Assembly (NCBI RefSeq): GCF_028368855.1 | Contig: NZ_JAQNCY010000006.1 | Span: 124,001-188,000 of the forward strand | From: Leisingera sp. SS27 | GTDB taxonomy: Bacteria; Pseudomonadota; Alphaproteobacteria; Rhodobacterales; Rhodobacteraceae | Length of the DNA: 64,000 bases | Direction of reading: 5' to 3' | Part shown: positions 34,865 through 43,443 of the stretch, in pieces | Position numbering within the stretch: position 1 is the stretch's first letter | Layout of the letters: every line of letters starts with the position of its first letter | Translations under genes and position numbers: made by a program | Notes under the pieces: model-generated | The model's database searches: none | What the model was told of the DNA's origin: nothing | Seen by the model: only the letters and a program-made list of their open reading frames with translations

Positions 34865-35902
34865 TCAGACATTCGAACTTTCTGCAGAGGCGATTTCCCT
34901 GTGCTGCTGCCGGTACGCCGCCGGAGAGACACCGACCTGCTTCCGGAAAACCCTGGAAAATGCGGCTTCGGACGCATAACCCGCCAGCTCCGCTGCATCC
35001 GCCACATTCAGACCCTGCTCTGTCAGCCCCTGACAGGCGATCTGCATCCGCCAGCTGGTCAGGTACTGCATCGGAGTCACCTGCATCTTGGCGGTAAAGC
35101 CTTGGGCGAAACTCGTGCGCGACATGCCGGCAATGCGCGCCAGCTCTTCAACCGACCAGGTCCTGGCCGGTTCCCGGTGAAAGGCGCTCAGAGCGCGGGA
35201 CAGCTGCGGATCAGCAAACCCAGCCAGAGCATCGCTGTCGGGGCTCAGGCTTTCCAGATGCACCCGGATCGCCTGCGCAAAAATTGCCTCGGACATTTTC
35301 AGCGCAATCAAATCACCGCCCATACGGGCATGCCCCGCCTCAGCGGCAATGACCCGCAATGTCGCCTCCAGCCAGGCACCGCGTGCTTCGCCATAGTCCT
35401 GAATATGCATATAGGGCGGCAAACGGTCCAAAAGCATATGCCCGGCACCGGTATGTCCTTGCGCACCATAAGAAATATGCCCACAAATCAGCTGCGTATC
35501 CCGGTCATCCTCATCGCCGCCGTAAACCAGCACGCCTTCGCCCCGGTATCCGGACAGCTCCAGCACCCGGTCCAGTGTCAGGACCGCCTCTTTGCCGGTG
35601 GTGGAGCAAAACAGCATATGTTCCGCCCCATGCGGGATCACCACCAGATCCCCCTGCGCCAGCCGGATCGTGTCATCCGTTTGCGGCAGATGCACCAGGC
35701 ATTCTCCCCGGTGGGCAAAATGGAACCGCGCCACATTCTGGAAGGACGGCACATGCACCCCCCACGGCGGCGTGAATGAGGTGCGGAAATAGAGCGTCCC
35801 TTTGAGGGAAAGCCGCGTGAGAATGTCGCTTAAAAGATCCAGCATGGCAGAAGGATACGTCTTCGGTGCCGCGCGTCCAGAGTGCTGGACGATCTGCAAC
35901 AT
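34865..35902 (-). CDS. AraC family transcriptional regulator
   Basis: Up to 345 residues. An N-terminal cupin sensor (TPPWGVHVPSFQNVARFHFA; LAQGDLVVIPHGAEHML) and a C-terminal AraC double helix-turn-helix (ELARIAGMSRTSFAQGF; LNVADAAELAGYASEAAFSR). This AraC type usually senses small molecules. Two starts are possible: 35902 with AGGGTG 4 bases upstream, or 35845 (MLDLLSDIL), which fits the family length better. Divergent from the DUF4142-cupredoxin pair and a candidate regulator of it. Confidence 0.87.
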   Translation of the reverse strand: MLQIVQHSGRAAPKTYPSAMLDLLSDILTRLSLKGTLYFRTSFTPPWGVHVPSFQNVARFHFAHRGECLVHLPQTDDTIRLAQGDLVVIPHGAEHMLFCSTTGKEAVLTLDRVLELSGYRGEGVLVYGGDEDDRDTQLICGHISYGAQGHTGAGHMLLDRLPPYMHIQDYGEARGAWLEATLRVIAAEAGHARMGGDLIALKMSEAIFAQAIRVHLESLSPDSDALAGFADPQLSRALSAFHREPARTWSVEELARIAGMSRTSFAQGFTAKMQVTPMQYLTSWRMQIACQGLTEQGLNVADAAELAGYASEAAFSRVFRKQVGVSPAAYRQQHREIASAESSNV

Positions 35903-35982
35903 CTTTCACCCTATCGCGCATTCAACGCCACAGCGTTTTCACGGATCAAAGTGAGACTGACAAAGACTAAAGGAGTCGCAAG

Positions 35983-36507
35983 ATGACATTCCGTTTGCTT
36001 TCCGCCGCTGTTCTCGCTGGCGCCATGGTCCTGCCAGCCCATGCCGCAGAACCGATGAATGACCTCGAAATCGCCCATACCGCCTACACTGCAGGCCAGC
36101 TGGACATACGCTATGCCCATCTCGCACTGGCGGTATCTGAGAATGCCGACGTGCGCAGCTTCGCTGAAACCATGATCCGCGACCACTCAGCGGTCAATTC
36201 AGCTGCGGTTGATCTGATCACCGAATTGAACGTCACGCCTCAGGACAACGATCTCAGCCGCGCCCTGGTGCAGGGGGCTGCAGACAAGCGGGCAGAGCTG
36301 ATGGGCCTCTCCGGCAGCGCCTTCGACTGCGCCTATGCGCAAAATGAGCTGGGCTACCATCAGGTTGTCAACAAAACCGTCGAGGAAAGCTTTATCCCGG
36401 CGGTCACGGTTGCGCCGCTCAAAGAGCTGCTGACGGATGCGCTGGCGACATTCAAGGTGCATGAAGGCCATGCGGAACAGATGGTCAGCAATCTGCAATG
36501 CAGCTGA
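35983..36507 (+). CDS. DUF4142 periplasmic protein
   Basis: 174 residues. Signal peptide MTFRLLSAAVLAGAMVLPAH, cleavage after AHAA. The ferritin-like helical DUF4142 domain shows the paired pattern AHTAYTAGQLDIRYAHLALA, VRSFAETMIRDHSAVNS and YHQVVNKTVEES. Probably a periplasmic stress-related protein; molecular function unknown. AAAGGAGTCGCAAG precedes the ATG. Its last 10 bases overlap the cupredoxin gene, so the two are translationally coupled. Confidence 0.85.
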   Translation: MTFRLLSAAVLAGAMVLPAHAAEPMNDLEIAHTAYTAGQLDIRYAHLALAVSENADVRSFAETMIRDHSAVNSAAVDLITELNVTPQDNDLSRALVQGAADKRAELMGLSGSAFDCAYAQNELGYHQVVNKTVEESFIPAVTVAPLKELLTDALATFKVHEGHAEQMVSNLQCS

Positions 36508-36827
36508 CACGGCGGCAGCTGATCGCAGCGGGCGGGCTGGCGGCAGCCGCAGCCGCGTTGCCCGCTGCGGCCTCACCGGCGGTTCGGGTCCGGATCCGGA
36601 AGTTCGCCTTTGACCCTGATACAGTCTCTATAAAGGCTGGTGAGCGTATCGAGTGGGTCAATGAGGACTTTGCCCCGCATACGGCAACCGAGGACGATTA
36701 CAGCTGGGATACCGGAGAGCTGGGCAAAGGCAGCACCGCATCCGTCCTGTTTGAGACACCCGGGACACATTCCTATTACTGCGCGTATCATCCCCATATG
36801 AAGGCACGCATCGTAGTGACCGCATAG
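36498..36827 (+). CDS. Cupredoxin (plastocyanin/azurin-like) with Tat signal
   Basis: 109 residues. Tat-type leader LTRRQLIAAGGLAAAAAALP, then a single cupredoxin domain with the early histidine in FAPHTATED and the copper site YYCAYHPHM (Cys, His, Met). A small periplasmic electron carrier or copper protein, exported folded. It begins inside the DUF4142 gene and lacks its own ribosome site. No nitrite or nitrous oxide reductase is nearby, so its redox partner is unknown. Confidence 0.9.
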   Translation: MQLTRRQLIAAGGLAAAAAALPAAASPAVRVRIRKFAFDPDTVSIKAGERIEWVNEDFAPHTATEDDYSWDTGELGKGSTASVLFETPGTHSYYCAYHPHMKARIVVTA

Positions 36828-36843
36828 GCACACCTGCAAAGCA

Positions 36844-36874
36844 AACGGGCGCCCTGTTTTCAGGAGCGCCCGTT
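36844..36874. terminator. Bidirectional terminator between cupredoxin and ilvE
   Basis: Outer stem AACGGGCGC / GCGCCCGTT and inner stem CCTG / CAGG with a TTTT loop, lying between convergent genes. Confidence 0.7.
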
Positions 36875-36902
36875 CACCTCAGCTGCTGCCGGTCGGCGGG
36901 AG

Positions 36903-37769
36903 TTAGCTCCGCACCAGCTTCTCATAATCCTCGGCGATCTCGCGGGTCAGATCTCCAACCTCAAAGGTATAGTCGCCGATCTGCCCGACCGGGGTGACCT
37001 CGGCCGCGGTGCCGGTCAGCCAGCACTGCTCGAAGCCTTCCATCTCTTCCGGCTTGATGCGGCGCTCGTGCACAGTGATACCCTTGTCCTTGAGCATCTG
37101 GATCACGGTCTGCCGGGTGATGCCATTGAGGAAGCAATCGGCCAGCGGGGTGTGGACCTCACCGTCCTTCACAAAGAACACGTTGGCGCCGGTCGCCTCC
37201 GCCACATAGCCGCGCCAGTCCATGAACAGCGCATCCGAGCAGCCCTTGGCCTCCGCCTTGTGCTTGGAGATGGTGCAGATCATGTAAAGGCCTGCCGCCT
37301 TGGCGTGAACCGGGATGGTTTCCGGGCTTGGGCGCTTCCATTCCGCGATGTCGAGCTTGGCGCCCTTCATCTTGGCGTCGCCGTAATAGGCGCCCCAGCC
37401 CCAGACCGCGACCGCCATGCGCACCGGGTTCTTGGCCGACGCCACGCCCATGTCCTCGCCCGAGCCGCGCCAGACCAGCGCCCGCACATAGGCGTCCTGC
37501 AGGCCGGAGGCTTTCAACGCCTCTTCCTTGGCTGCCTCGATCTGATCGACGGTATAGGGCATCGGCATGTCCAGCGCTTCTGCGCTCGCGATCAGACGCT
37601 CGGAGTGCTCGCGGCTTTTGAAGATCTTGCCGTTATAGGCGCGCTCGCCCTCAAAAACAGAGGAGGCGTAGTGCATCGCATGGGTCAGGATATGCACCTT
37701 GGCATCCCGCCAGTCGACCAGCTCCCCATCCATCCAGATCACACCGTCGCGGTCGTCGTAACCAGCCAT
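36903..37769 (-). CDS. ilvE: Branched-chain amino acid aminotransferase
   Basis: 288 residues, fold-type IV PLP enzyme. ILTHAMHYASSVFEGERAYNG and the region around HAKAAGLYMICTISKHKAEA (PLP lysine) and LNGITRQTVIQMLKDKGI are typical. Transfers the amino group between glutamate and leucine, isoleucine or valine keto acids. Slightly shorter than the Escherichia coli enzyme. Divergent from petP; single-gene unit. Confidence 0.95.
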   Translation of the reverse strand: MAGYDDRDGVIWMDGELVDWRDAKVHILTHAMHYASSVFEGERAYNGKIFKSREHSERLIASAEALDMPMPYTVDQIEAAKEEALKASGLQDAYVRALVWRGSGEDMGVASAKNPVRMAVAVWGWGAYYGDAKMKGAKLDIAEWKRPSPETIPVHAKAAGLYMICTISKHKAEAKGCSDALFMDWRGYVAEATGANVFFVKDGEVHTPLADCFLNGITRQTVIQMLKDKGITVHERRIKPEEMEGFEQCWLTGTAAEVTPVGQIGDYTFEVGDLTREIAEDYEKLVRS

Positions 37770-37931
37770 GCCGCACCCTCCTGATTTCTGCGGTGATTTT
37801 CATTTATTGCGCAAGTTGAGGCCGAAGCGGACACAATCTTGCGTCAAAGCTGCGATTCGATACATCTTCACCCTTGGAATGTCAACAACACTGACATAAA
37901 CTGGCAGGTAATACAGACGAGGGGGCACCAC

Positions 37932-38435
37932 ATGCCTGAAGGCCGGACAGGGCAGGGATACAGCGGCGAAAGCCTGCTGTTTCTGACAGATGAGCAGCTG
38001 CGCCAGGGGATCGAGGCAATGTTCTTTGCCTACCGCGGCTTTACCGCCGATCCGGACCGGATCCTGGCCGAAATGTCCTATGGCCGGGCGCATCACCGCG
38101 CCATTCACTTCATCAACCGCTCCCCCGGGACCACGGTGAACAATCTGCTCAGCATCCTGGGTGTCACCAAACAGTCGCTGAACCGGGTGCTGCGCACGCT
38201 GATTGGCGACGGGCTGGTGATCTCCAAGGTGGGGGAGCTGGATAAGCGCGAACGCCACCTCTATCTGACAGATCAGGGCCAGGCGCTGGAAGCGACGCTG
38301 TCGGACGCCCAGCGCGCCCGGATGCGCGCCGCCTACAAGGACGCAGGCCCAGAGGCCGTACAGGGTTTCAAGACAGTTCTTGAAGCAATGATGGACGCGG
38401 ACATGCGCCGCGCCTACGCCAAGCTGCGGGACTAA
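37932..38435 (+). CDS. petP: MarR family regulator PetP
   Basis: 167 residues. A winged helix (LLSILGVTKQSLNRVLRTLI, then DKRERHLYLTDQGQAL) is typical of MarR. With petR 6 bases downstream, this pair matches petP-petR of Rhodobacter capsulatus, where they are needed for cytochrome bc1 and growth. Start MPEGRTGQG at 37932 has GAGGGGG upstream; the reading frame begins earlier at 37839. Here bc1 genes are about 17 kb away, so the regulator is not operon-linked. Confidence 0.88.
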   Translation: MPEGRTGQGYSGESLLFLTDEQLRQGIEAMFFAYRGFTADPDRILAEMSYGRAHHRAIHFINRSPGTTVNNLLSILGVTKQSLNRVLRTLIGDGLVISKVGELDKRERHLYLTDQGQALEATLSDAQRARMRAAYKDAGPEAVQGFKTVLEAMMDADMRRAYAKLRD

Positions 38436-38441
38436 ACCACC

Positions 38442-39143
38442 ATGAGCACGCACGACGCCCATCTGCTGATCGTCGATGACGATGAACGCATCCGCGGCCT
38501 CTTGAAGAAATTCCTGATGCGCTCCGGCTTTCTGGTAACGGCGGCGCGCGACGCCGCCCATGCGCGCCGCGTGCTGGCGGGGTTGGATTTCGACCTGATC
38601 ATCATGGATGTGATGATGCCCGGCGAGGACGGCGTGTCCCTGACCCGTTCCTTGCGCGAAACCATGACCACCCCGATCCTGCTGCTGACCGCCAAGGGTG
38701 AGACCGAGGACCGGATCGCGGGGCTCGAGGCCGGGGCGGATGATTATCTGCCAAAACCCTTCGAGCCCAAGGAACTGCTGCTGCGGGTCAACGCGATCCT
38801 GCGGCGGATGCCGGACACCGTTGCGCAGGAGGCCGCACCCAAGGTGCTGCACCTGGGCGCCATCCGCTATGACATCGAACGCGGCGAGATGTGGCAGGGT
38901 GACGAGCTGATCCGCCTGACCGGCACCGAAAGCCAGCTGATGAAGATCTTCTCCGCCCAGCCGGGTGAGCCGGTTTCCCGCACCAAGCTGGTGGAGGACC
39001 TGGGCCGTGACCGCGGCCAGGCGCAGGAACGTGCGGTGGATGTGCAGATCACCCGCTTGCGCCGCAAGATCGAGCCGAACCCGAAACAGCCGCAATACCT
39101 GCAAACCGTCCGCGGCGCGGGCTACATGCTGGCGCCGGACTGA
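38442..39143 (+). CDS. petR: Response regulator PetR (OmpR family)
   Basis: 233 residues. Receiver domain with acidic pocket LLIVDDDERIRGLLKKFL, phospho-acceptor in DLIIMDVMMPGEDG and conserved Lys in DDYLPKPFEPKELL; then an OmpR winged helix ending VRGAGYMLAPD. A DNA-binding output regulator. No histidine kinase gene adjoins, so it is an orphan paired with PetP, as in Rhodobacter capsulatus, where PetR is essential. Confidence 0.93.
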   Translation: MSTHDAHLLIVDDDERIRGLLKKFLMRSGFLVTAARDAAHARRVLAGLDFDLIIMDVMMPGEDGVSLTRSLRETMTTPILLLTAKGETEDRIAGLEAGADDYLPKPFEPKELLLRVNAILRRMPDTVAQEAAPKVLHLGAIRYDIERGEMWQGDELIRLTGTESQLMKIFSAQPGEPVSRTKLVEDLGRDRGQAQERAVDVQITRLRRKIEPNPKQPQYLQTVRGAGYMLAPD

Positions 39144-39158
39144 GACCCTGCCCGCCTC

Positions 39159-39220
39159 TTCGTCTGGCTGAAAATATCCCGGCGGGGGGGCGGCCCGCTC
39201 CGGCGGTGACGGGCCGGCAT
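39159..39220 (+). repeat. REP-like intergenic element, copy B
   Basis: TTCGTCTGGCTGAAAATATC, then CCGGCGGGGGGGCGGCCCGC and an imperfect GC palindrome. It lies just after petR. Compared with copies A and C the ATG-like triplet on the other strand is changed to ACG. Confidence 0.7.
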
Positions 39221-39251
39221 CCCTCCCTTTTCGCCTAAATGCTGCCAGGCC

Positions 39252-39294
39252 GGTGCACAGGGAGTGCACACCCGGTGCACGCATGTCACCCCCG
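39252..39294 (+). repeat. 11-bp-phased GTGCAC triplet repeat, copy 2
   Basis: GGTGCACAGGG, AGTGCACACCC and GGTGCACGCA start at 39252, 39263 and 39274, again every 11 bases, followed by TGTCACCCCC at 39284. Arrangement is identical to copy 1 at 13912. It lies 72-114 bases before the deacetylase-like gene. Confidence 0.75.
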
Positions 39295-39365
39295 GTTTTC
39301 CCTTGCAGCCGGACACCGCCCCCACCTAGTGTCGCGCCAAGTCCCGCAGCCGGAGGAACGCGCCC

Positions 39366-40292
39366 ATGACCACCGCCCTGATCACCCACGCGGATTGCCT
39401 CAATCACGTCACACCTGAGGGCCACCCCGAACGGGTCGCACGGCTGGAACACATCCTGCACGCTCTGGAATCCTTGGATCTGAAGCGGGTGACAGCCCCG
39501 ATGGCCGCCGAGGATGACATCCTTCGCATCCACCCCGCCTCCTACCTCTCGGACCTGCGCAAATCCTCGCCGGCGGAGGGCTGGGCGCAGATTGACGGCG
39601 ACACCTTCCTGTCTCCCGGTTCGCTGGATGCCGCCTTCCGCGCAGCCGGAGCCGTAGTGCGCGGAGTGGACATGGTGCTGGGAGGCGAAGTGCAGAATGC
39701 TTTTGCCGCCGTGCGCCCGCCGGGGCATCACGCCGAAACAGACACTGCAATGGGCTTTTGCCTGTTCGGCAATGCCGCACTGGCAGCCAAGCACGCGCTC
39801 GATCACCACGGGCTCAGCCGTGTCGCGGTGGTGGATTTCGACGTCCATCACGGCAATGGCACCCAGGACCTGCTATGGGATGAGCCGCGCGCGCTGGTCA
39901 TCACCAGCCAGCAGATGCCGCTCTGGCCCGGCTCTGGCCGCCCTGACGAGGACGGCGCCCATGGCCAGATCCTCAACATGCCGCTGCCGCCGGGATCGGG
40001 CCGGTCAGAGATGCAAGCAGCCTATGAGGGCGAGGCCTTCCCCCGCCTGCGCGCCTTCAAGCCGGAGCTGATCATCATTTCCGCAGGCTTTGATGCCCAT
40101 CAGGACGACCCGCTCGCCAGCCTCAACTGGGCCACTGCCGATTTCGCCCGGATCACCGCCGAACTGTGCAAACTTGCCAGTGAACTGTGCAGCGGCCGTA
40201 TCGTCTCGACTTTGGAAGGCGGATATGATCTGAACGCGCTGTCCGCGGCAACCCGCGCGCATGTGGAAGAATTGATGAAGGCACCGGCATGA
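39366..40292 (+). CDS. Histone deacetylase family (acetylpolyamine aminohydrolase-like) protein
   Basis: 308 residues. The zinc hydrolase core shows RPPGHHAETDTAMGFCLF, VVDFDVHHGNGTQDL and SAGFDAHQDDPLA, with zinc and catalytic His/Asp in order, and ends ILEGGYDL-type (STLEGGYDLNAL). A bacterial class II-like deacetylase for acetylated polyamines, acetoin or proteins; the substrate is not evident. It overlaps xseB by ATGA, so it belongs to the xseB-ispA-dxs transcription unit, an arrangement seen in relatives. GGAGGAACG precedes the ATG. Confidence 0.9.
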   Translation: MTTALITHADCLNHVTPEGHPERVARLEHILHALESLDLKRVTAPMAAEDDILRIHPASYLSDLRKSSPAEGWAQIDGDTFLSPGSLDAAFRAAGAVVRGVDMVLGGEVQNAFAAVRPPGHHAETDTAMGFCLFGNAALAAKHALDHHGLSRVAVVDFDVHHGNGTQDLLWDEPRALVITSQQMPLWPGSGRPDEDGAHGQILNMPLPPGSGRSEMQAAYEGEAFPRLRAFKPELIIISAGFDAHQDDPLASLNWATADFARITAELCKLASELCSGRIVSTLEGGYDLNALSAATRAHVEELMKAPA

Positions 40293-40531
40293 CTGAGACC
40301 CCCGTAGACCAGATGAGCTTTGAACAGGCGATGCGTGAGCTGGAAGGCGTGGTGGACCAGCTGGAACGCGGCGACGTGGCGCTGGATGCCTCGATTGCGC
40401 TTTATGAACGCGGCGCCGCGCTGAAGAAACGCTGCGAAGACGAGCTGAAACGCGCCGAGGAAAAGGTCGCCGCGATCACCCTGGACGCCAACGGCACCCC
40501 CAAGGGCACCCAGCCGCTGGACGCCGGCTGA
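40289..40531 (+). CDS. xseB: Exodeoxyribonuclease VII small subunit
   Basis: 80 residues, all helical. SFEQAMRELEGVVDQLERGD and LDASIALYERGAALKKRCED are the XseB family repeats. It assembles with XseA to degrade single-stranded DNA. Overlaps the deacetylase-like gene by ATGA and lies 3 bases before ispA, as often found in proteobacteria. Confidence 0.96.
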   Translation: MTETPVDQMSFEQAMRELEGVVDQLERGDVALDASIALYERGAALKKRCEDELKRAEEKVAAITLDANGTPKGTQPLDAG

Positions 40532-40534
40532 ACC

Positions 40535-41419
40535 ATGACCGCCGCCGCAGACACCCAAACGCGCCCTTTTGCAGAGGCACGGAAAGACGCGCAAGACCTT
40601 GTTACCGCGCATATGGAGCTGCGGCTGGCGGGCAATGACGCGCTGCACGCCGCGATGCGTTACGCCATCACCGGCGGCAAGATGCTGCGCGGCTTCCTGG
40701 TGCTGGAAAGCGCCCGCCTGCACGGCGTGCCGCAAGACGCAGCGATTGAGGCGGCGCTCGCAATCGAATGCATCCACGCCTACTCCCTGGTGCATGACGA
40801 CCTGCCCTGCATGGACGACGACGACCTGCGCCGCGGCCAGCCTACGGTCCATAAGAAATGGGATGAGGCGATGGCGGTTCTGGCAGGCGATAGCCTGCAA
40901 ACCTTTGCCTTTGAACTGCTGGCAAGCCCGAAGGTTGGCGCCCACGCGCTGACCCTGATCCGCGGCCTGGCACAGTCCTCTGGAAAGTACGGCATGGTCT
41001 CTGGCCAGATGCTGGACATCGCAGCGGAAAGTGCTGCTGAGCCGCTCAATCTCGAACAAATCACCAAACTGCAGAGCCGCAAGACCGGCTGCCTGATCGA
41101 ATGGTCCGCCACCGCCGGCGCGGTGCTGGCCGGGGACGACCCGGCACCGCTTCGGCAATACGCACGCGCCCTCGGCCTTGCTTTCCAGATTGCTGACGAC
41201 ATCTTGGATGTGGAAGGCGATGCCGCCAAGGTTGGCAAGGCGGTGCGCAAGGACGCAGATGCCGGAAAGGCGACCTTTGTCTCATTGCTGGGTCTGGCAG
41301 AGGCAAAAGCCCGCGCACAGTCGCTTTGCGAGGATGCCTGTGCCGCGCTGTCACCCTATGGTGATGACGCCGCAACCTTGAAGGAAGCCGCGCGTTTCGT
41401 TATTGCGCGCGACAGCTAA
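40535..41419 (+). CDS. ispA: Farnesyl/geranyl diphosphate synthase
   Basis: 294 residues. The first Asp-rich motif is in LVHDDLPCMDDDDLRRG, the second in QIADDILDVEGD, with KTGCLIEWS between. Condenses IPP with DMAPP and GPP to farnesyl diphosphate. Placed before dxs, so precursor supply and chain elongation are co-expressed. The spacing residues before the first motif favour C15 product, which is inference. Confidence 0.95.
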   Translation: MTAAADTQTRPFAEARKDAQDLVTAHMELRLAGNDALHAAMRYAITGGKMLRGFLVLESARLHGVPQDAAIEAALAIECIHAYSLVHDDLPCMDDDDLRRGQPTVHKKWDEAMAVLAGDSLQTFAFELLASPKVGAHALTLIRGLAQSSGKYGMVSGQMLDIAAESAAEPLNLEQITKLQSRKTGCLIEWSATAGAVLAGDDPAPLRQYARALGLAFQIADDILDVEGDAAKVGKAVRKDADAGKATFVSLLGLAEAKARAQSLCEDACAALSPYGDDAATLKEAARFVIARDS

Positions 41420-41461
41420 CCCCGCGCCAAGCCTCTGAAAGGCGCAGCCCAAGGAGACACC

Positions 41462-43390
41462 ATGTCCGACCGGCCCAAGACCCCGCTTCTGGACCAGATC
41501 ACGCGCCCCGCGGATCTGAAGGGGCTGACGGATGCGCAGCTGGTGCAGGTGGCCCATGAGCTGCGGCAGGAAACCATTTCCGCGGTTTCCGTCACCGGCG
41601 GCCACTTGGGCGCAGGCCTCGGCGTGGTGGAGCTGACCACCGCCCTGCACGCGGTATTCGACACCCCGCGCGACAAGGTGATCTGGGACGTCTCCCACCA
41701 GTGCTACCCGCACAAGATCCTGACCGGGCGCCGCGACCGCATCCGCACCCTGCGGATGAAGGACGGGCTCAGCGGTTTCACCAAACGCTCCGAGTCGCCT
41801 TATGACCCGTTCGGCGCCGCCCACAGCTCCACCTCGATCAGCGCAGCCCTTGGCTTTGCCGTCGCGCGCGACCTCGGCGGTGTCATCCCCGAGGGCAACG
41901 GCGACGCCATCGCGGTGATCGGCGACGGCTCTATGTCAGCCGGCATGGCGTTTGAGGCGATGAACAACGCAGGCCACCTGGGCAAGCGGCTGTTCGTGAT
42001 CCTGAACGACAATGAAATGTCGATCGCGCCGCCGGTCGGCGCGCTGTCCTCCTACCTGTCGCGCCTTTACGCGGGTGAGCCGTTCCAGGAGCTGAAGGCT
42101 GCCGCCAAGGGCGCTGTCTCTCTGCTGCCCGAACCCTTCCGCGAAGGCGCCAAGCGCGCCAAGGACATGCTGAAAGGCATGGCCGTCGGCGGCACGATGT
42201 TCGAGGCGCTTGGCTTCTCCTATCTCGGCCCCATTGACGGCCACGACATGGACCAGCTGCTGCCGGTCCTGCGCACGGTCAAGGCACGCGCCACCGGCCC
42301 GATCCTGATCCATGTCCTGACCAAAAAGGGCAAAGGCTACGCCCCGGCTGAGGCCGCCCGCGACAAGGGCCACGCCACTGCCAAGTTCGACATGGTGACC
42401 GGCGAGCAGAAGAAGGCCCCCTCCAACGCGCCCTCCTACACGTCTGTTTTCGGCAATGAACTGGTGAAACTGGCCGCCAAGGACGACAAGATCTGCGCCG
42501 TCACCGCGGCGATGCCAGATGGCACCGGCCTCAGCCTGATGGCCGAACGCTACCCCTCGCGCTGCTTCGACGTCGGCATTGCCGAACAGCACGGCGTCAC
42601 CTTTGCAGCGGCGCTAGCGGCCGGCGGCATGAAGCCGTTTTGCGCGATGTATTCCACCTTCCTGCAGCGCGGCTATGACCAGGTCGTGCACGACGTGGCG
42701 ATCCAGCGCCTGCCGGTGCGCTTTGCCATCGACCGTGCCGGACTGGTCGGGGCCGACGGGGCCACCCATGCCGGCAGTTTCGACATTGGCTTCATGGCCA
42801 ACCTGCCCGGCATGGTGGTGATGGCCGCCGCCGACGAGGCGGAACTGGTGCACATGGTCGCCACCGCGGCTGCGTATGACGACGGCCCCATCGCCTTCCG
42901 CTACCCGCGCGGTGAGGGCGAAGGCGTCGAGATGCCGGAAACTCCGGAGGTGCTGGAAATCGGCAAGGGCCGGATGATCCAGGCGGGCAAACGCGTGGCG
43001 CTGCTGTCCTTCGGCACCCGGCTGGGCGAGGTCCGCAAAGCCGCCGAGGCGCTCTCTGCCAAGGGCATCACCCCGACCATTGCCGACGCCCGCTTTGCCA
43101 AGCCGCTGGACCGTGACCTGATCCTGCAGCTGGCCGCGGACCACGAGGCGCTGATCACCATCGAGGAAGGCGCAGTGGGCGGCTTCGGCTCCCATGTGGC
43201 GCAGCTTCTGGCGGAGGAAGGCGTTTTTGACAGCGGCCTCAAGTACCGCTCGATGGTGCTGCCCGACACCTTCATCGACCAGGCCAGCCCGGCGGATATG
43301 TATGAGACCGCCGCCATGAACGCACCGCAGATCGAGGCCAAGGTGCTGGAGGTTTTGGGTGTTGCAACGATTGGCGAGAAACGGGCGTAA
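41462..43390 (+). CDS. dxs: 1-deoxy-D-xylulose-5-phosphate synthase
   Basis: 642 residues, transketolase fold. [18 protein letters not shown] near residue 45, the TPP/Mg motif [18 protein letters not shown] near residue 152, and the pyrimidine-domain [17 protein letters not shown] follow in order. Joins pyruvate and glyceraldehyde-3-phosphate to start the MEP isoprenoid pathway. AAGGAG sits 6 bases before the ATG. Last gene of the unit; a small hairpin (CCTGCCTGGGCAGG) follows without a T-run. Confidence 0.98.
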   Translation: MSDRPKTPLLDQITRPADLKGLTDAQLVQVAHELRQETISAVSVTGGHLGAGLGVVELTTALHAVFDTPRDKVIWDVSHQCYPHKILTGRRDRIRTLRMKDGLSGFTKRSESPYDPFGAAHSSTSISAALGFAVARDLGGVIPEGNGDAIAVIGDGSMSAGMAFEAMNNAGHLGKRLFVILNDNEMSIAPPVGALSSYLSRLYAGEPFQELKAAAKGAVSLLPEPFREGAKRAKDMLKGMAVGGTMFEALGFSYLGPIDGHDMDQLLPVLRTVKARATGPILIHVLTKKGKGYAPAEAARDKGHATAKFDMVTGEQKKAPSNAPSYTSVFGNELVKLAAKDDKICAVTAAMPDGTGLSLMAERYPSRCFDVGIAEQHGVTFAAALAAGGMKPFCAMYSTFLQRGYDQVVHDVAIQRLPVRFAIDRAGLVGADGATHAGSFDIGFMANLPGMVVMAAADEAELVHMVATAAAYDDGPIAFRYPRGEGEGVEMPETPEVLEIGKGRMIQAGKRVALLSFGTRLGEVRKAAEALSAKGITPTIADARFAKPLDRDLILQLAADHEALITIEEGAVGGFGSHVAQLLAEEGVFDSGLKYRSMVLPDTFIDQASPADMYETAAMNAPQIEAKVLEVLGVATIGEKRA

Positions 43391-43443
43391 CCTGGGCCAG
43401 CACTAGGGTTGAGCCTGCCTGGGCAGGTCCGGCTAAAGTTCAG

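Noticed and set aside
37800-39851. Long open frame antisense to petP, petR and the deacetylase-like gene
   Set aside because: Covers three sense genes with clear motifs and has no motif of its own.
43419-43432. Terminator after dxs
   Set aside because: Six-bp stem with a two-base loop and no T-run; too weak to list as a terminator.
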